Shown here: positions 26,052-35,288 of the stretch, in pieces
How the letters are laid out: each line of letters opens with the position of its first letter
How positions within the stretch are numbered: the first letter of the stretch is position 1
NCBI GenBank assembly: GCA_015058575.1
Contig: SVBZ01000039.1
Coordinates: forward strand, 1-57,512
Length of the DNA stretch: 57,512 nt
Origin: Pseudoselenomonas ruminantium
GTDB taxonomy: Bacteria > Bacillota > Negativicutes > Selenomonadales > Selenomonadaceae
Reading direction: 5' to 3'
Notes under the pieces: generated by a model
The model's database searches: none
Told to the model about the DNA's origin: nothing
What the model saw: the letters and a program-made list of their open reading frames with translations, nothing else
Position numbers and translations under genes: made by a program

Positions 26052-26957
26052 TCACCTTATTACTTTTACCGGTGCCACTTCCATTTTTGACCGGTCAAAA
26101 CGGCCGATGCCGAGGAATTTGCCGCTGGCATATACCTTGAGTACATCATTCTGCGGAATACGCTGGCGTTCACCGGTGGCAAGGCCATTGCAAAAGGCCT
26201 TTTCACGCAAAGGATTCAGGTCATAGCGCTCAAGATGGCTCAAAAACGCTGACGGGTCAAGCAGCGCACTGGCTCCCTTTTGCCTGAGTTCCTCGAGCGT
26301 CAATGCATCTTCAAGCTGGAAATCCCCAACGCGGCGGCGCACGAGAAAGGACATCGTCGCGGGGATGCCCAAAGCTGCGCCAAGATCGGCACACAGGCTG
26401 CGGATATACGTCCCCTTCGAACAGTCCGTATCGATCAGCAAGGTATCCTTACGGCAGGCCAACAGTTCGAGCCGATGGATAATCACCTCACGCGATGGCA
26501 TGTCAACCTTCTTGCCTTCACGCAGCAGGTCACAGGCACGGCGGCCGCCAATCTTGATGGCCGAATGTGCCGGCGGCACCTGCGTGATGCGGCCGCGGAA
26601 TCTTGCCAGTGCAGCTTCGATTGCGTCCGCATCCGGCAGCGTGAAATCCGGCAGCGATTCGATGATCTCGCCTGTATCGTCGCCACTGTCCGTTGCCAGG
26701 CCGAGTTTTACCTCGGCGCGATACGTCTTATCCGCAAGCTCGAGATACTCGATCAAACGGGTAGACGCTCCGACAGCAACCGGCAGGACACCTGCCGCTG
26801 CCGGGTCGAGCGTGCCTGCATGGCCGACGCGCTTGACGTGCAGCACGCGCCGCACAAAACCGATGACATCATGCGACGTCATGCCAGGTGGTTTCAAGAC
26901 ATTGAGAAAGCCGCCGATTGCATGGATGGCCGGCGCTGCCGGCTTCATCTCCGTCAT
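26052..26957 (-). CDS. truB: tRNA pseudouridine(55) synthase
   Basis: A 301-residue enzyme that makes pseudouridine 55 in the T loop of tRNAs. The catalytic aspartate lies in GHAGTLDPAAAGVLPV. It also has PPAHSAIKIGGRR and the KGTYIRSL motif. It overlaps nrnA by 4 nt (ATGA). The C-terminal codons for FDRSK happen to contain one exact TTGACNNGTCAA (26087-26098), which I regard as coding coincidence. Confidence 0.97.
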   Translation of the reverse strand: MTEMKPAAPAIHAIGGFLNVLKPPGMTSHDVIGFVRRVLHVKRVGHAGTLDPAAAGVLPVAVGASTRLIEYLELADKTYRAEVKLGLATDSGDDTGEIIESLPDFTLPDADAIEAALARFRGRITQVPPAHSAIKIGGRRACDLLREGKKVDMPSREVIIHRLELLACRKDTLLIDTDCSKGTYIRSLCADLGAALGIPATMSFLVRRRVGDFQLEDALTLEELRQKGASALLDPSAFLSHLERYDLNPLREKAFCNGLATGERQRIPQNDVLKVYASGKFLGIGRFDRSKMEVAPVKVIR

Positions 26958-27904
26958 GCCTGCGGCTCCATAGCCTCAGCGATAGCTGCCAGCAGTGCAG
27001 CTTTTGCCTCGGCAAACGGCCTGGCAATCGAACAGCCCGCCGCACGCACATGGCCGCCACCGCCAAACTGCGTGGCGATTTTCGTGACATCCAGTCCCTT
27101 CGAGCGCATGCTGACACGGCAGCTGTCCTTTTCTTTTTCCTTGAGCACGACCGCGAGCTCCGTTCCCTCGACCTTGCGGATCATATCGACAAGACCTTCG
27201 GTCGATTCGATATGTTCAAGCATCTCAAAGTCAAGGAATACGCCGACCACGCGGCCTTCATGGAAGAGCTCCATATGCTGCAGGGCATCGGCCAGCCCCT
27301 TGAGGCTTTCATACGGACGGCGCTCGAGCCCCTCCGAAATGAGATTCGGCTCGGCACCAGCTGCCAAGAGTTCGGCACCGGCGCGCAAAGTTTCCGGTGT
27401 CGTATTGGAGTAACGGAACCAGCCCGAGTCCGTTGCCAGGCCCGTATACAGGCACATCGCACATTCCCGGCTGAACGAACCGTTCATCTCCTTTATCAAT
27501 CGATAAATGATTTCTGCGGTTGCCGCGCAGGTTCCATCGAGATAGAGCTTTTCTGCCGCGCCATCGTTGGTGATATGATGGTCGATATTTAGAATCGGGG
27601 CCTTGACCGTATCCTTCACCAGGCCGATGCGGTCAAGGCTCACATCCAGTGCCACCAGGACATCAGCTGCGATGCTCTGCCCTTCTTCAGGCTTCCCTAA
27701 AAGCTCATATCCCGGCAACATATCAAATATTGCCGGGATATCATCATCGATGAGAACCTGCGCGTCCTTGCCCAGGCCCTTCAAGAAGTGCATCAAGCCG
27801 AGCGATGAGCCGATGGCATCGCCATCGGGATTCGTATGGGCTGTGATGACTACTTTTTGCGCCGCCGACAGGACTGCCGCAGTTTCCCTCAATGAAATTT
27901 TCAT
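26954..27904 (-). CDS. nrnA: DHH-family phosphoesterase (nanoRNase/pAp phosphatase)
   Basis: A 316-residue DHH/DHHA1 protein. The metal motifs HTNPDGDAIGS (N-terminal) and NIDHHITND (middle) are followed by a DHHA1 domain ending GGGGHVRAAGC. NrnA degrades 2-5 nt RNAs and dephosphorylates pAp. The position between rbfA and truB is the standard one in Firmicutes. It overlaps truB by 4 nt. Confidence 0.95.
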   Translation of the reverse strand: MKISLRETAAVLSAAQKVVITAHTNPDGDAIGSSLGLMHFLKGLGKDAQVLIDDDIPAIFDMLPGYELLGKPEEGQSIAADVLVALDVSLDRIGLVKDTVKAPILNIDHHITNDGAAEKLYLDGTCAATAEIIYRLIKEMNGSFSRECAMCLYTGLATDSGWFRYSNTTPETLRAGAELLAAGAEPNLISEGLERRPYESLKGLADALQHMELFHEGRVVGVFLDFEMLEHIESTEGLVDMIRKVEGTELAVVLKEKEKDSCRVSMRSKGLDVTKIATQFGGGGHVRAAGCSIARPFAEAKAALLAAIAEAMEPQA

Positions 27905-27910
27905 CTGTTT

Positions 27911-28291
27911 TTATTGCTCCTCATCCGAATGCTTGCCATTCGCTTCCTCTTCTGCCTTGATTTTCAGCAGCAGCTCCTGGATATGCGCGCTGTAGTCGAG
28001 CGACTTATCCAGTTCAAACGAAAGCTCTGGCGTAAAGCGCAGGCGGATGCGTTTGCCGATTTCACGGCGGATAAAACCGAGACTGCTTGTAAGCCCCGTC
28101 CAGCAATCCTTGACCTGCTGCTCGCTGCCCATGAGGCTCACGTAAATCTTTGCCTCACGGAGGTCCCCCGTGCATTCCACCGAGGTGACCGTAACGAATC
28201 CGATGCGCGGATCCTTCAGTTCACGCAGGATAATCTGGCTGATTTCCTGCTTCATAAGCTCCTGGACCTTTTCTACCCGAAGCTGACTCAT
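27911..28291 (-). CDS. rbfA: 30S ribosome-binding factor A
   Basis: A 126-residue protein with one KH-like domain (LRVEKVQELMKQEISQIILR, then DPRIGFVTVTSVECTGDL, then YVSLMG). RbfA is needed for late 16S maturation. AAAGGAGG sits 9 nt before the ATG at 28291; the ATG at 28297 is only 3 nt from it, so the shorter start is preferred. An acidic tail EEEANGKHSDEEQ ends the protein. Confidence 0.95.
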   Translation of the reverse strand: MSQLRVEKVQELMKQEISQIILRELKDPRIGFVTVTSVECTGDLREAKIYVSLMGSEQQVKDCWTGLTSSLGFIRREIGKRIRLRFTPELSFELDKSLDYSAHIQELLLKIKAEEEANGKHSDEEQ

Positions 28292-28325
28292 CGGCATTCG
28301 CCTCCTTTATGTAAACGATAAATCA

Positions 28326-30704
28326 TCAATCTTCCTGCTCAGCCTTAGCCTTGGCCTCTGCCTGCGCCTTGCGCTTCTCAGCAGCCGCTTTGTTGGCCTC
28401 GGCGATAGACGTAGCGATCTCCTCCATCGTGTAAGCCTCGATGATATCGCCTTCCTTGAAGTCGCGGTAATCGACGATCGAGATACCGCACTCGTAGCCT
28501 TCGCGGACTTCTTTGACCTCATCTTTGAAGCGGCGCAGCGAATCGATTTCGCCATCGAACAATTCGATGTTGTCGCGGATGATGCGGATCTTGGAATTGT
28601 TGCAGATCTTGCCTTCGAGGACATAGGAACCAGCAACGAGGGCCTTCGAGAACTTCATGACCTGACGGATCTCGACACGGCCCTGGATGACCTCTTTGTA
28701 TTTCGGCTTGAGCATGCCGCTCATAGCGTCCTTGACATCGTTGAGCGCATCGTAGATGACGCGGTACGTACGGATGTCGACATCCTCGGTGTCAGCGACC
28801 TTGCGGGCGTTGGCATCCGGACGGACGTTGAAGGCGATGATGATGGCATTGGCTGCCGAAGCCAGCATGACATCGGACTCGTTGACGGCACCGACACCGG
28901 AGTGAACGATGGATACACGGACCTCGTCGTTCTTGTTGAGCTTCAAGAGCGAACCACAGAGAGCCTCGACCGAACCCTGAACGTCGGCTTTGACCACGAT
29001 ATTGAGGTCTTTGATTTCGCCTTCCTGGATCTGCTGGAAAAGCGCATCAAGCGAAACCTTCTTGCTCTTCATGAGCTGGTTGCGTTCGCGCTCGACGCGG
29101 GCCTCGGCAATGCTGCGGGCCTGTTTCTCCTCAAGGACGGCCAGGATATCGCCGGCAGCCGGTACATCGTTGAGGCCGAGGATCTCGACCGGTACCGACG
29201 GGCCAGCCTTCTTGACGTTGTTGCCGCGGTCATCGATCATCGCACGGACTTTACCATAGGTCGTGCCGCAGACGATGGAATCGCCGATGCGCAGCGTACC
29301 GCTCTGGACGAGCACCGTTGCTACCGTACCACGGCCCTTGTCGAGTTTTGCCTCGATGATGACGCCGCGGGCCTCGCGGTTCGGATTGGCCTTGAGCTCT
29401 TCGACCTCTGCTACGAGCAGGACGTTTTCGAGCAGGTCATCGATACCCATCTGTTTCTTGGCCGAAACCGGAACCATGATGGTATCCCCGCCGTATTCCT
29501 CCGGCACAAGACCATGCTCCATGAGTTCCTGCTTGACGTGATCCGGATTAGCGCCCGGCTTATCGATCTTGTTGATGGCGACGATGATAGGCACCTCAGC
29601 GGATTTCGCATGGTTGATTGCCTCGATGGTCTGCGGCATGACACCATCGTCAGCAGCGACTACGAGGATAGCGATATCCGTGATCTGCGCACCACGCGCA
29701 CGCATAGCCGTGAAGGCCTCATGGCCCGGCGTATCAAGGAAGACGATCTTCTTGCCCGAGCAGTTGACCTGATAAGCACCGATGTGCTGCGTAATACCGC
29801 CAGCCTCGTGCGTCTGCACATGCGTATTGCGGATGCAGTCGAGAAGCGACGTCTTACCATGGTCAACATGACCCATGACCGTGACGACCGGCGGGCGGAG
29901 CTTCAAGGATTTCGGATCATCCTCGATCTCCGGAATCTCCGTCGGGTCTACATCTGGCGGCAGTTCCTCACAGGTCACACCGAACTCCGAAGCAACGAGG
30001 GCTGCCGTATCGAAGTCGATTTCCTGGTTGATGGTCGCCATGACGCCCATCATGAAGAGCTTCTTGACGACTTCTGCTGCCGTATAGCTCATCTTCGATG
30101 CGAGGTCTTTTACCGCGATGCTCTCCGGCAGTTTGATGTGCTTCGGACGGGCGATCTCGACCTTTGGTGCCTGCTGCTGGTTGCCGCGCTTATTGTTGCG
30201 GCCGCCACGGCGGTTATTGCGGTCGTTGCGCTCCCCGCGGTTGTTGCGGTTGTTGCGGTCGTTGCGGTTATTGCCGCCACGGCCACGCTCGTTGCGGTCA
30301 TTGCGGCCACCGCGTTCGTTGCGGCCGCCACGGCTGCTATTGTTGTTATGGTCGCTGTGGTTGTTGCCACCATTGTTGTTGTGATTTGCTGACCGGTTCT
30401 GGCTGCTTTCCGTACGGCTGCCGCCATTGTTGTTATGGTGCTGGCTGCCATTACTGCCATGACGATTGTGGTCATTATGGGAATTGTTCTGTTTTTCCAC
30501 GCGTTTTTCCTGTACCTTTGGCTGCTCTTTCTTCACTGGAGCAGTCTTCTTCTCGAAATGTGCCTTGACAGCGCTGCGCTCTTCCTCACCCACGCTGCTC
30601 AGATGATTCGCTACTTTGAAGTTGCCCTTCTTCAAGATATCCAGGACAACCTTGCTCTCCGTATGGAACTCTTTTGCCAATTCAAAAACTCTGTATTTGG
30701 ACAT
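28326..30704 (-). CDS. infB: Translation initiation factor IF-2
   Basis: A 792-residue GTPase that places fMet-tRNA on the 30S subunit. An IF2N domain (1-50) is followed by a striking low-complexity linker (about 71-178) made almost only of Asn, Gly, Arg, His, Ser and Asp. A second IF2N, the G domain ([24 protein letters not shown]) and domains II-IV complete it. The start MSKYRVFEL at 30704 has GGGGGT upstream; a reading from 30773 would overlap the L7Ae-like gene. It lies in the nusA-infB operon. Confidence 0.97.
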   Translation of the reverse strand: MSKYRVFELAKEFHTESKVVLDILKKGNFKVANHLSSVGEEERSAVKAHFEKKTAPVKKEQPKVQEKRVEKQNNSHNDHNRHGSNGSQHHNNNGGSRTESSQNRSANHNNNGGNNHSDHNNNSSRGGRNERGGRNDRNERGRGGNNRNDRNNRNNRGERNDRNNRRGGRNNKRGNQQQAPKVEIARPKHIKLPESIAVKDLASKMSYTAAEVVKKLFMMGVMATINQEIDFDTAALVASEFGVTCEELPPDVDPTEIPEIEDDPKSLKLRPPVVTVMGHVDHGKTSLLDCIRNTHVQTHEAGGITQHIGAYQVNCSGKKIVFLDTPGHEAFTAMRARGAQITDIAILVVAADDGVMPQTIEAINHAKSAEVPIIVAINKIDKPGANPDHVKQELMEHGLVPEEYGGDTIMVPVSAKKQMGIDDLLENVLLVAEVEELKANPNREARGVIIEAKLDKGRGTVATVLVQSGTLRIGDSIVCGTTYGKVRAMIDDRGNNVKKAGPSVPVEILGLNDVPAAGDILAVLEEKQARSIAEARVERERNQLMKSKKVSLDALFQQIQEGEIKDLNIVVKADVQGSVEALCGSLLKLNKNDEVRVSIVHSGVGAVNESDVMLASAANAIIIAFNVRPDANARKVADTEDVDIRTYRVIYDALNDVKDAMSGMLKPKYKEVIQGRVEIRQVMKFSKALVAGSYVLEGKICNNSKIRIIRDNIELFDGEIDSLRRFKDEVKEVREGYECGISIVDYRDFKEGDIIEAYTMEEIATSIAEANKAAAEKRKAQAEAKAKAEQED

Positions 30705-30723
30705 CGATCTACCCCCGATTATA

Positions 30724-31044
30724 TCATAGCGATTCCTCCATAAGCTGGTGCAGTTTCTTGGCAAAGCCCGCATCCGTCAGCGCTGCTGCGGCGCGGTATT
30801 CCTTGCCGAGGCAGGTACCGAGCATCTCCCGGTCCAGCCCTTCTGCATAGGGAACCTTATATTTCTCTGCTAAACCTTTATAGGTCTTTTTCGATTCATC
30901 AGCAGCATCTGCCGCTACCAGCAGATATACTGCCTGCTTCTTCTTCATCGCCTGCTCGACGGCAAACGCACCGGAGACAATCCGGCGAGCCCGCTGTGCC
31001 ATGCTCAGAAGATTCGTGATGCGCTGTTCTTTGGTAAATGCCAT
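30724..31044 (-). CDS. L7Ae-family ribosomal protein (YlxQ-like)
   Basis: A 106-residue RNA-binding protein with the L7Ae/L30e/S12e fold ([14 protein letters not shown] at the start, [20 protein letters not shown] in the middle). YlxQ-type proteins between ylxR and infB are common in Firmicutes and bind kink-turn RNA. The ATG at 31044 is chosen because GAGG is 7 nt upstream; the ATG at 31050 overlaps the ylxR stop and is too close to it. Confidence 0.9.
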   Translation of the reverse strand: MAFTKEQRITNLLSMAQRARRIVSGAFAVEQAMKKKQAVYLLVAADAADESKKTYKGLAEKYKVPYAEGLDREMLGTCLGKEYRAAAALTDAGFAKKLHQLMEESL

Positions 31045-31046
31045 GG

Positions 31047-31343
31047 TCATTCCTCTGTCTTTGCCGCCCCATCCAGTGCTTGCAGCTGCTGCGCCAGCGC
31101 TTCGTAGACGGCAGGATCGATAGCATTCTTGAAGGAACGCTCCAGCCCGCGGCTCTTGCGGGCTTTGTCAAAGCATTCCTGTTTTGGACAGATATAGGCG
31201 CCACGGCCGGGTTTCTTGCCGGTGGCATCCACCGAATATTCGCCCTCCGGGCTGCGCACGATACGGATCAGTTCCTTTTTCGGATGGCTTTCCTGGCAGC
31301 CCAGGCACATCCGCTGGGGAATTTTCCTCGTCTTCAAACTCAT
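31047..31343 (-). CDS. ylxR: YlxR family RNA-binding protein (RnpM)
   Basis: A 98-residue protein with the YlxR signature RMCLGCQ near the N terminus and GRGAYICPKQECFDKA. In Bacillus this family (RnpM) binds and modulates RNase P RNA. It overlaps nusA by 4 nt and the next start lies at its own stop, so translation is tightly coupled through this block. Confidence 0.94.
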   Translation of the reverse strand: MSLKTRKIPQRMCLGCQESHPKKELIRIVRSPEGEYSVDATGKKPGRGAYICPKQECFDKARKSRGLERSFKNAIDPAVYEALAQQLQALDGAAKTEE

Positions 31344-32482
31344 TCACCCTCTGCCGTGAAAGACTCGTCGCTCTCGACCTCGACCTCGTTCATATTGTCG
31401 TCAAGCTGTTCTTCGGCAGCCTGCGACTCGCTCTTGATGTCGATCTTCCAGCTCGTCAGCTTGGCAGCCAGGCGGGCATTCTGCCCTTCCTTGCCGATGG
31501 CCAGCGACAGCTGATAATCCGGTACGACAACGCGGGAAACCTTTTCCTCTTCGTTGACCGCTACCGATACGACCTTGGCCGGGCTCAGTGCATTAGCGAT
31601 GAACTTGGCCGGGTCTTCGCTCCATTTGACGATATCGATTTTCTCGCTGCCGAGCTCATCGACGATAGCCTGTACGCGCATGCCGCGATGGCCAACGCAG
31701 GAGCCGACCGGATCGACGGACTCATCCTTCGACCAGACCGCAATCTTCGAGCGGTTGCCCGGTTCGCGGGCAACCGACTTGATCTCGACGATCCCTTCCT
31801 GGATTTCCGGAACTTCAAGCTCAAAGAGACGCTTCAAAAGGCCCGGATGCGTGCGGGAAACCACGATCTGCGGGCCCTTGTTCGTCTTCTTGACTTCAAC
31901 GATATAAGCCTTGATGCGGTCGCCATGCGCATAGGTTTCCGTCGGGATCTGCTCAGCCGGCGTCAGCACAGCCTCCGTCTTACCCAGATCGATGAACACA
32001 TTGCGGTTCTCGACACGCTGGACAAGCCCCGTCAGGATATCGCTCTCGCGGCTCTGGAACTCCTCATAGATGATGCCGCGCTCAGCCTCGCGGATGCGCT
32101 GGACAACGACCTGCTTGGCCGTCTGCGCAGCAATGCGGCCGAAGTTCGCCGGCGTCACTTCGATTTCAATGACATCGCCGACTTCGTATTCCGGACGGAT
32201 CGTGCGGGCCTGTGCCAGCGAAATCTCCGTGATATCGTCTTCGGTATCCTCGACAACCGTCTTGATTGCATATACGTGATAATGTCCCGTCTCACGTGAA
32301 AGCGTCACCCGGACATTCTGAGCCGAGCTGAAGTTGCGCTTATAAGCGGAAATAAGCGCCGCCTCGATGGCCTCAAACAGCACCTCTTCGTCGATGCCCT
32401 TTTCCTTGCCCAGTTCGCGCAGGGTATCCAGGAACTCCTGCCCATTGTCTCTAGCTTTCGCTTTCGTAGTTCTTCTTGCCAA
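31340..32482 (-). CDS. nusA: Transcription termination/antitermination factor NusA
   Basis: A 380-residue protein that binds RNA polymerase at pauses. It has the N-terminal polymerase-binding domain, an S1 domain (HGDRIKAYIVEVKKTNKGPQ region), and two KH domains (DPVGSCVGHRGMRVQAI and LAIGKEGQNARLAAKL). An acidic tail follows. The start is TTG at 32482 with GGGAGG 9 nt upstream, giving about 14 extra basic residues before the usual QEFLDTLREL beginning. Confidence 0.97.
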   Translation of the reverse strand: MARRTTKAKARDNGQEFLDTLRELGKEKGIDEEVLFEAIEAALISAYKRNFSSAQNVRVTLSRETGHYHVYAIKTVVEDTEDDITEISLAQARTIRPEYEVGDVIEIEVTPANFGRIAAQTAKQVVVQRIREAERGIIYEEFQSRESDILTGLVQRVENRNVFIDLGKTEAVLTPAEQIPTETYAHGDRIKAYIVEVKKTNKGPQIVVSRTHPGLLKRLFELEVPEIQEGIVEIKSVAREPGNRSKIAVWSKDESVDPVGSCVGHRGMRVQAIVDELGSEKIDIVKWSEDPAKFIANALSPAKVVSVAVNEEEKVSRVVVPDYQLSLAIGKEGQNARLAAKLTSWKIDIKSESQAAEEQLDDNMNEVEVESDESFTAEGE

Positions 32483-32519
32483 AATCTTATCCTCCCAATT
32501 TTATATAAAGGCAACCGCC

Positions 32520-32975
32520 TTAAAAGTCGATATGCAGGCGAATCTGTGCCACCTTCGACAGTTCGATGACCGTCGTCTCATCCAGCGTGACGGCCTTGCC
32601 ATCAAAGCCTGTAAGCACGCCGGTCCATTCCTTCTTGCCATCAAGTGGCGCATAAAGGGTCACATCCACCTGCTTGCCCTGCTCACGCTCGTAATCACGC
32701 GGCTTGCGCAGCACGCGGTCGATGCCTGGGGACGATACCTCCAGGATATAGCTGTCAGGAATCACATTCCGCTCGTCAAGCTGTACCTCCAGCTTCTCAC
32801 TTAATTCCTGACAATCCTCGATATCGATGCCACCGTCTTTATCGATGTAGACGCGCAAATACCAATCCGTATGCTCTTTGACATACTCCACATCAACAAG
32901 TTCGATAACATCCTGACCAGCGAGCAGATCGCTGACAATTGCTTCGACTGCCTCCTCGATATTCTTTGCTGCCAT
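32520..32975 (-). CDS. rimP: Ribosome maturation factor RimP
   Basis: A 151-residue protein needed for 30S assembly. It contains ELVDVEYVKE, the YIDKDGGIDIEDC motif, and YILEVSSPGIDRVL. The ATG at 32975 has GGGAGGTGG upstream; a longer reading from 32990 contains that ribosome site. It is the first gene of the rimP-nusA-ylxR-ylxQ-infB-rbfA-nrnA-truB-ribF operon. Confidence 0.97.
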   Translation of the reverse strand: MAAKNIEEAVEAIVSDLLAGQDVIELVDVEYVKEHTDWYLRVYIDKDGGIDIEDCQELSEKLEVQLDERNVIPDSYILEVSSPGIDRVLRKPRDYEREQGKQVDVTLYAPLDGKKEWTGVLTGFDGKAVTLDETTVIELSKVAQIRLHIDF

Positions 32976-33011
32976 ACATCCACCTCCCATATTTCGCTTC
33001 CTACATAAGAA

Positions 33012-33042
33012 TTAAAGAGTGGGTTTGCACCCACTCTTTAAC
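33012..33042 (-). promoter_or_regulatory. Leader hairpin of the rimP operon
   Basis: TTAAAGAGTGGGT and ACCCACTCTTTAA form a 13-bp perfect stem with a short loop, within the leader between the promoter (33070-33098) and the rimP start. It could attenuate, stabilise the mRNA, or be a terminator for the upstream gene at 33149. Only three T residues end it. Confidence 0.6.
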
Positions 33043-33069
33043 GTAAGATAACTTAAATTAACTTTACTT

Positions 33070-33098
33070 AGTATACCATGTAGCAGCGCTGGTGTAAA
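33070..33098 (-). promoter_or_regulatory. Promoter of the rimP-nusA-infB operon
   Basis: On the minus strand TTTACA (33093-33098) and TATACT (33070-33075) are spaced by 17 bp. An exact TTGACNNGTCAA (33109-33120) lies 10 bp upstream of the -35, at a position an activator or repressor could use. Confidence 0.7.
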
Positions 33099-33148
33099 GG
33101 GATTTTTCTTGACAGGTCAAAAAATCTTCACAAAGCTTACAGCTGCTG

Positions 33149-33526
33149 TCATTTACGGGTCAATTTCTGCCCATGATTGAGCGTGATATGCGGCTCAACA
33201 TAATTGTTGTCCTGCCAGTTGCCGCCTTCCCATTCGATGAACAGATCATGCTCGCCATTGGCCTCAAGGATGACAAAATGCCCCGACCCTGGCGTGCCTT
33301 CTTTGACATCATAGGTGCGGATAATCCGGCAGCTGTTGATGACCCCCGGCTGGATGCTGACGACAAAATTGCCGTTTGCATCGTACCAATTGCCCGTGAA
33401 CTGCTCATCGGCAGTTGCGGCGCTGGCTACTGCCATGCCATCAAAATTACCGGCGGTGCCCGATGCACCGCCGGCAAGAGCCACGGATACTGCTAATGCT
33501 GATGCTGCTAAAATGCGTTTTACCAT
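33149..33526 (-). CDS. Small secreted protein of unknown function
   Basis: A 125-residue protein with a clear signal peptide (VKRILAASALAVSVALAGG, cleavage probably after an Ala near residue 23-37). The mature part is beta-rich: DEQFTGNWYDANGNFVVSI, then EGTPGSGHFVILEANGEHD. I do not recognise the family; the GNWYD...GNF pattern recalls small beta-barrel secreted proteins. GGAGGG lies 6 nt before the ATG at 33526. The Shine-Dalgarno and signal peptide rule out a longer reading from 33649. Confidence 0.75.
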   Translation of the reverse strand: MVKRILAASALAVSVALAGGASGTAGNFDGMAVASAATADEQFTGNWYDANGNFVVSIQPGVINSCRIIRTYDVKEGTPGSGHFVILEANGEHDLFIEWEGGNWQDNNYVEPHITLNHGQKLTRK

Positions 33527-33591
33527 GATTATCCCTCCAAGTTTACTTGATAATACATGGTATTCGCTATTTTTGCGCAATCTCCTGCTTT

Positions 33592-34044
33592 TCAGGCCAT
33601 CAGATTTACATAGCGGTTCTGCACGGCGTCCATCATTGACTCGTAGCAATGAAAAAGATTTTCCAGCACCGTGCGCTCCTCATCGTAGGCGCGGCGGCCG
33701 AAAAGGTTGCGGATCTGCTGGCGGGCTGCAATATCGTCGTCATCGTAGATGTCCATGAGCAGCTTCATGCTGACGCAATGCCCCGGACTGTTCTCTTTCC
33801 GCATAGCCCCTAACAGCATGATGTAAAGATCCTTGAGACGTTCGGTGAATTCAATGATGTTCTTCGCTGGGTACCGCTTGAAATGAATCGAGATGATCTG
33901 ACCCGTCAGAAGCTTCATCTCTTCCCACTTGTCATCATCAAGGACCCATTCGGCCCGCATGCGCAAATCTTTCTCGATGAACGCATACGCCCGCAGACGG
34001 TCAGTCCAAGAGGTTGACAACAGCCATCGATAAAACTTTTCCAC
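33592..34044 (-). CDS. Unknown helical protein
   Basis: A 150-residue protein of mostly charged and aromatic residues (MEKFYRWLLSTSWTDRLRAY at the start), predicted helical, without signal peptide or membrane segment. I do not recognise it. Its promoter carries a strong dyad (34152-34177), and the leader before the start is about 100 nt. It is followed 65 bp later by the small secreted protein gene. Confidence 0.65.
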   Translation of the reverse strand: MEKFYRWLLSTSWTDRLRAYAFIEKDLRMRAEWVLDDDKWEEMKLLTGQIISIHFKRYPAKNIIEFTERLKDLYIMLLGAMRKENSPGHCVSMKLLMDIYDDDDIAARQQIRNLFGRRAYDEERTVLENLFHCYESMMDAVQNRYVNLMA

Positions 34045-34143
34045 AACTACCCCTCACTTTCACGGTGGTCTTCCCTTCGCAGAATCTTTATCGATCCCAG
34101 ATCCGCCTGCTACAGCAGCTGTCCCTCCTAGTTCCCTAGTCCT

Positions 34144-34177
34144 ATTATACTTTATATTGCAAATTTTCGCAATATAA
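34144..34177 (-). promoter_or_regulatory. Promoter with 9-bp dyad operator
   Basis: On the minus strand TTGCGA (34167-34172) and TATAAT (34144-34149) are 17 bp apart. TTATATTGC and GCAATATAA (34152-34160 and 34169-34177) form a perfect inverted repeat across the spacer and -35, typical of a repressor site. Confidence 0.65.
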
Positions 34178-34202
34178 GTCAAAAATGTATACACTGCACG
34201 CA

Positions 34203-34237
34203 CAAAACCCTCTTCGCAAGATGCGAAGAGGGTTTTG
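34203..34237. terminator. Terminator after the chemotaxis transducer gene
   Basis: A perfect 16-bp stem (34203-34218 with 34222-34237) with an AGA loop; the arm ends in AAAAC/GTTTT. It lies 28 bp beyond the stop of the gene at 34265. Confidence 0.9.
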
Positions 34238-34264
34238 CCAGCATATGCCATTATCTTCTCCTAA

Positions 34265-35278
34265 TTAGTGGCGTTCCTTCATCAAAACCTTGACCTGACG
34301 CAGGAAGTCAATCATGCTGCAAGCGATCACGTTTTTCTCGCTCATCAGCTCTTTGAGCCCATGGATGTTGTTCCGCATCGATGTGACCAGCCCGCCCACG
34401 GAACTTGCACCATCAGCTACCGAATCCATCATGCTGCTGGTCTTATGGATGCCTGCGACGATGCGGTGGCTGTAGTCGCCGACGCTTTCCGTGCTTTTGG
34501 TCACATCATCAAAGCTTGCCTGCACCTGTCCGACAAACGACGCATTTTCCGCTGTTTTCTGGCGGGTCTGCTCGATAGCCTGATTGAGCTCGGCAATGGA
34601 CTGATACAAGGAATTGATATTCGTATCGATGCCCTCGACCAGGCCTTTGGTCGAGGCTGCGAGCTCGCGGATATTCTCCGCTACGACGCTGAACCCGCGG
34701 CCAGCCTCACCGGCACGGGCTGCCTCGATGGAGGCATTGAGTGACAACAGGTTCGTGCGGGTAGCAATCCCCTCGATGCCTTCTGACATCTTCTTGATAT
34801 TGGTAAATTTTTCCTCGAGCTGCTGGAATACCGCCGTGATGTCGTCGAGCTTGCCCTCGATCTCCTGCATCTTGCCCGCCAATGACCCGACATTGTCGCC
34901 TGCATCGCGGACTACCGACTGCGACTTTTCCATGATGGTGGAGATATTCTGCGCATAGTCCTCAAGCTCATTGAACCGGTCGTTGAGCGAAGCGAAATCC
35001 TCGTTTACCTGACCGATGCCCGCATAGGTCTCATTCATCTTGTGCACATACTCCGCGATGCCGGCTTCGGCCTGCGTGAGCTCATTCATGCGTTCATCGA
35101 GGTAATCGATGCCATAGGCAATCTGCGCATCGACCTGCGCCGGTCTTGCCGGTGCGGCTGCAGCAGCCGTTACGGCAGCTTTTGCGGCCTTCGGTGCTGC
35201 CACCTGCTGCTGTTTCTTTTCTATTGCCCGCTGATTGTACAGCGGCTCTTTGCTTTTTCCGAAATTGAAGAATCCCAT
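34265..35278 (-). CDS. Soluble methyl-accepting chemotaxis-type transducer
   Basis: A 337-residue protein without membrane segments. An Ala-rich linker (about 20-45) is followed by a long coiled coil and the chemoreceptor signalling hairpin: [20 protein letters not shown], then [15 protein letters not shown]. It would couple to CheA/CheW in the cytoplasm. The ATG at 35278 has AAGGAG 6 nt upstream. It starts 10 nt after the FIST-domain gene, so the FIST protein is the likely sensor half of a two-protein receptor. The ligand is unknown. Confidence 0.87.
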   Translation of the reverse strand: MGFFNFGKSKEPLYNQRAIEKKQQQVAAPKAAKAAVTAAAAAPARPAQVDAQIAYGIDYLDERMNELTQAEAGIAEYVHKMNETYAGIGQVNEDFASLNDRFNELEDYAQNISTIMEKSQSVVRDAGDNVGSLAGKMQEIEGKLDDITAVFQQLEEKFTNIKKMSEGIEGIATRTNLLSLNASIEAARAGEAGRGFSVVAENIRELAASTKGLVEGIDTNINSLYQSIAELNQAIEQTRQKTAENASFVGQVQASFDDVTKSTESVGDYSHRIVAGIHKTSSMMDSVADGASSVGGLVTSMRNNIHGLKELMSEKNVIACSMIDFLRQVKVLMKERH

Positions 35279-35288
35279 GATATGCTCC

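Noticed and set aside
34060..34251. A 63-codon minus-strand frame upstream of the gene at 33592
   Set aside because: It spans a terminator, a promoter and an operator, so it is not a gene.
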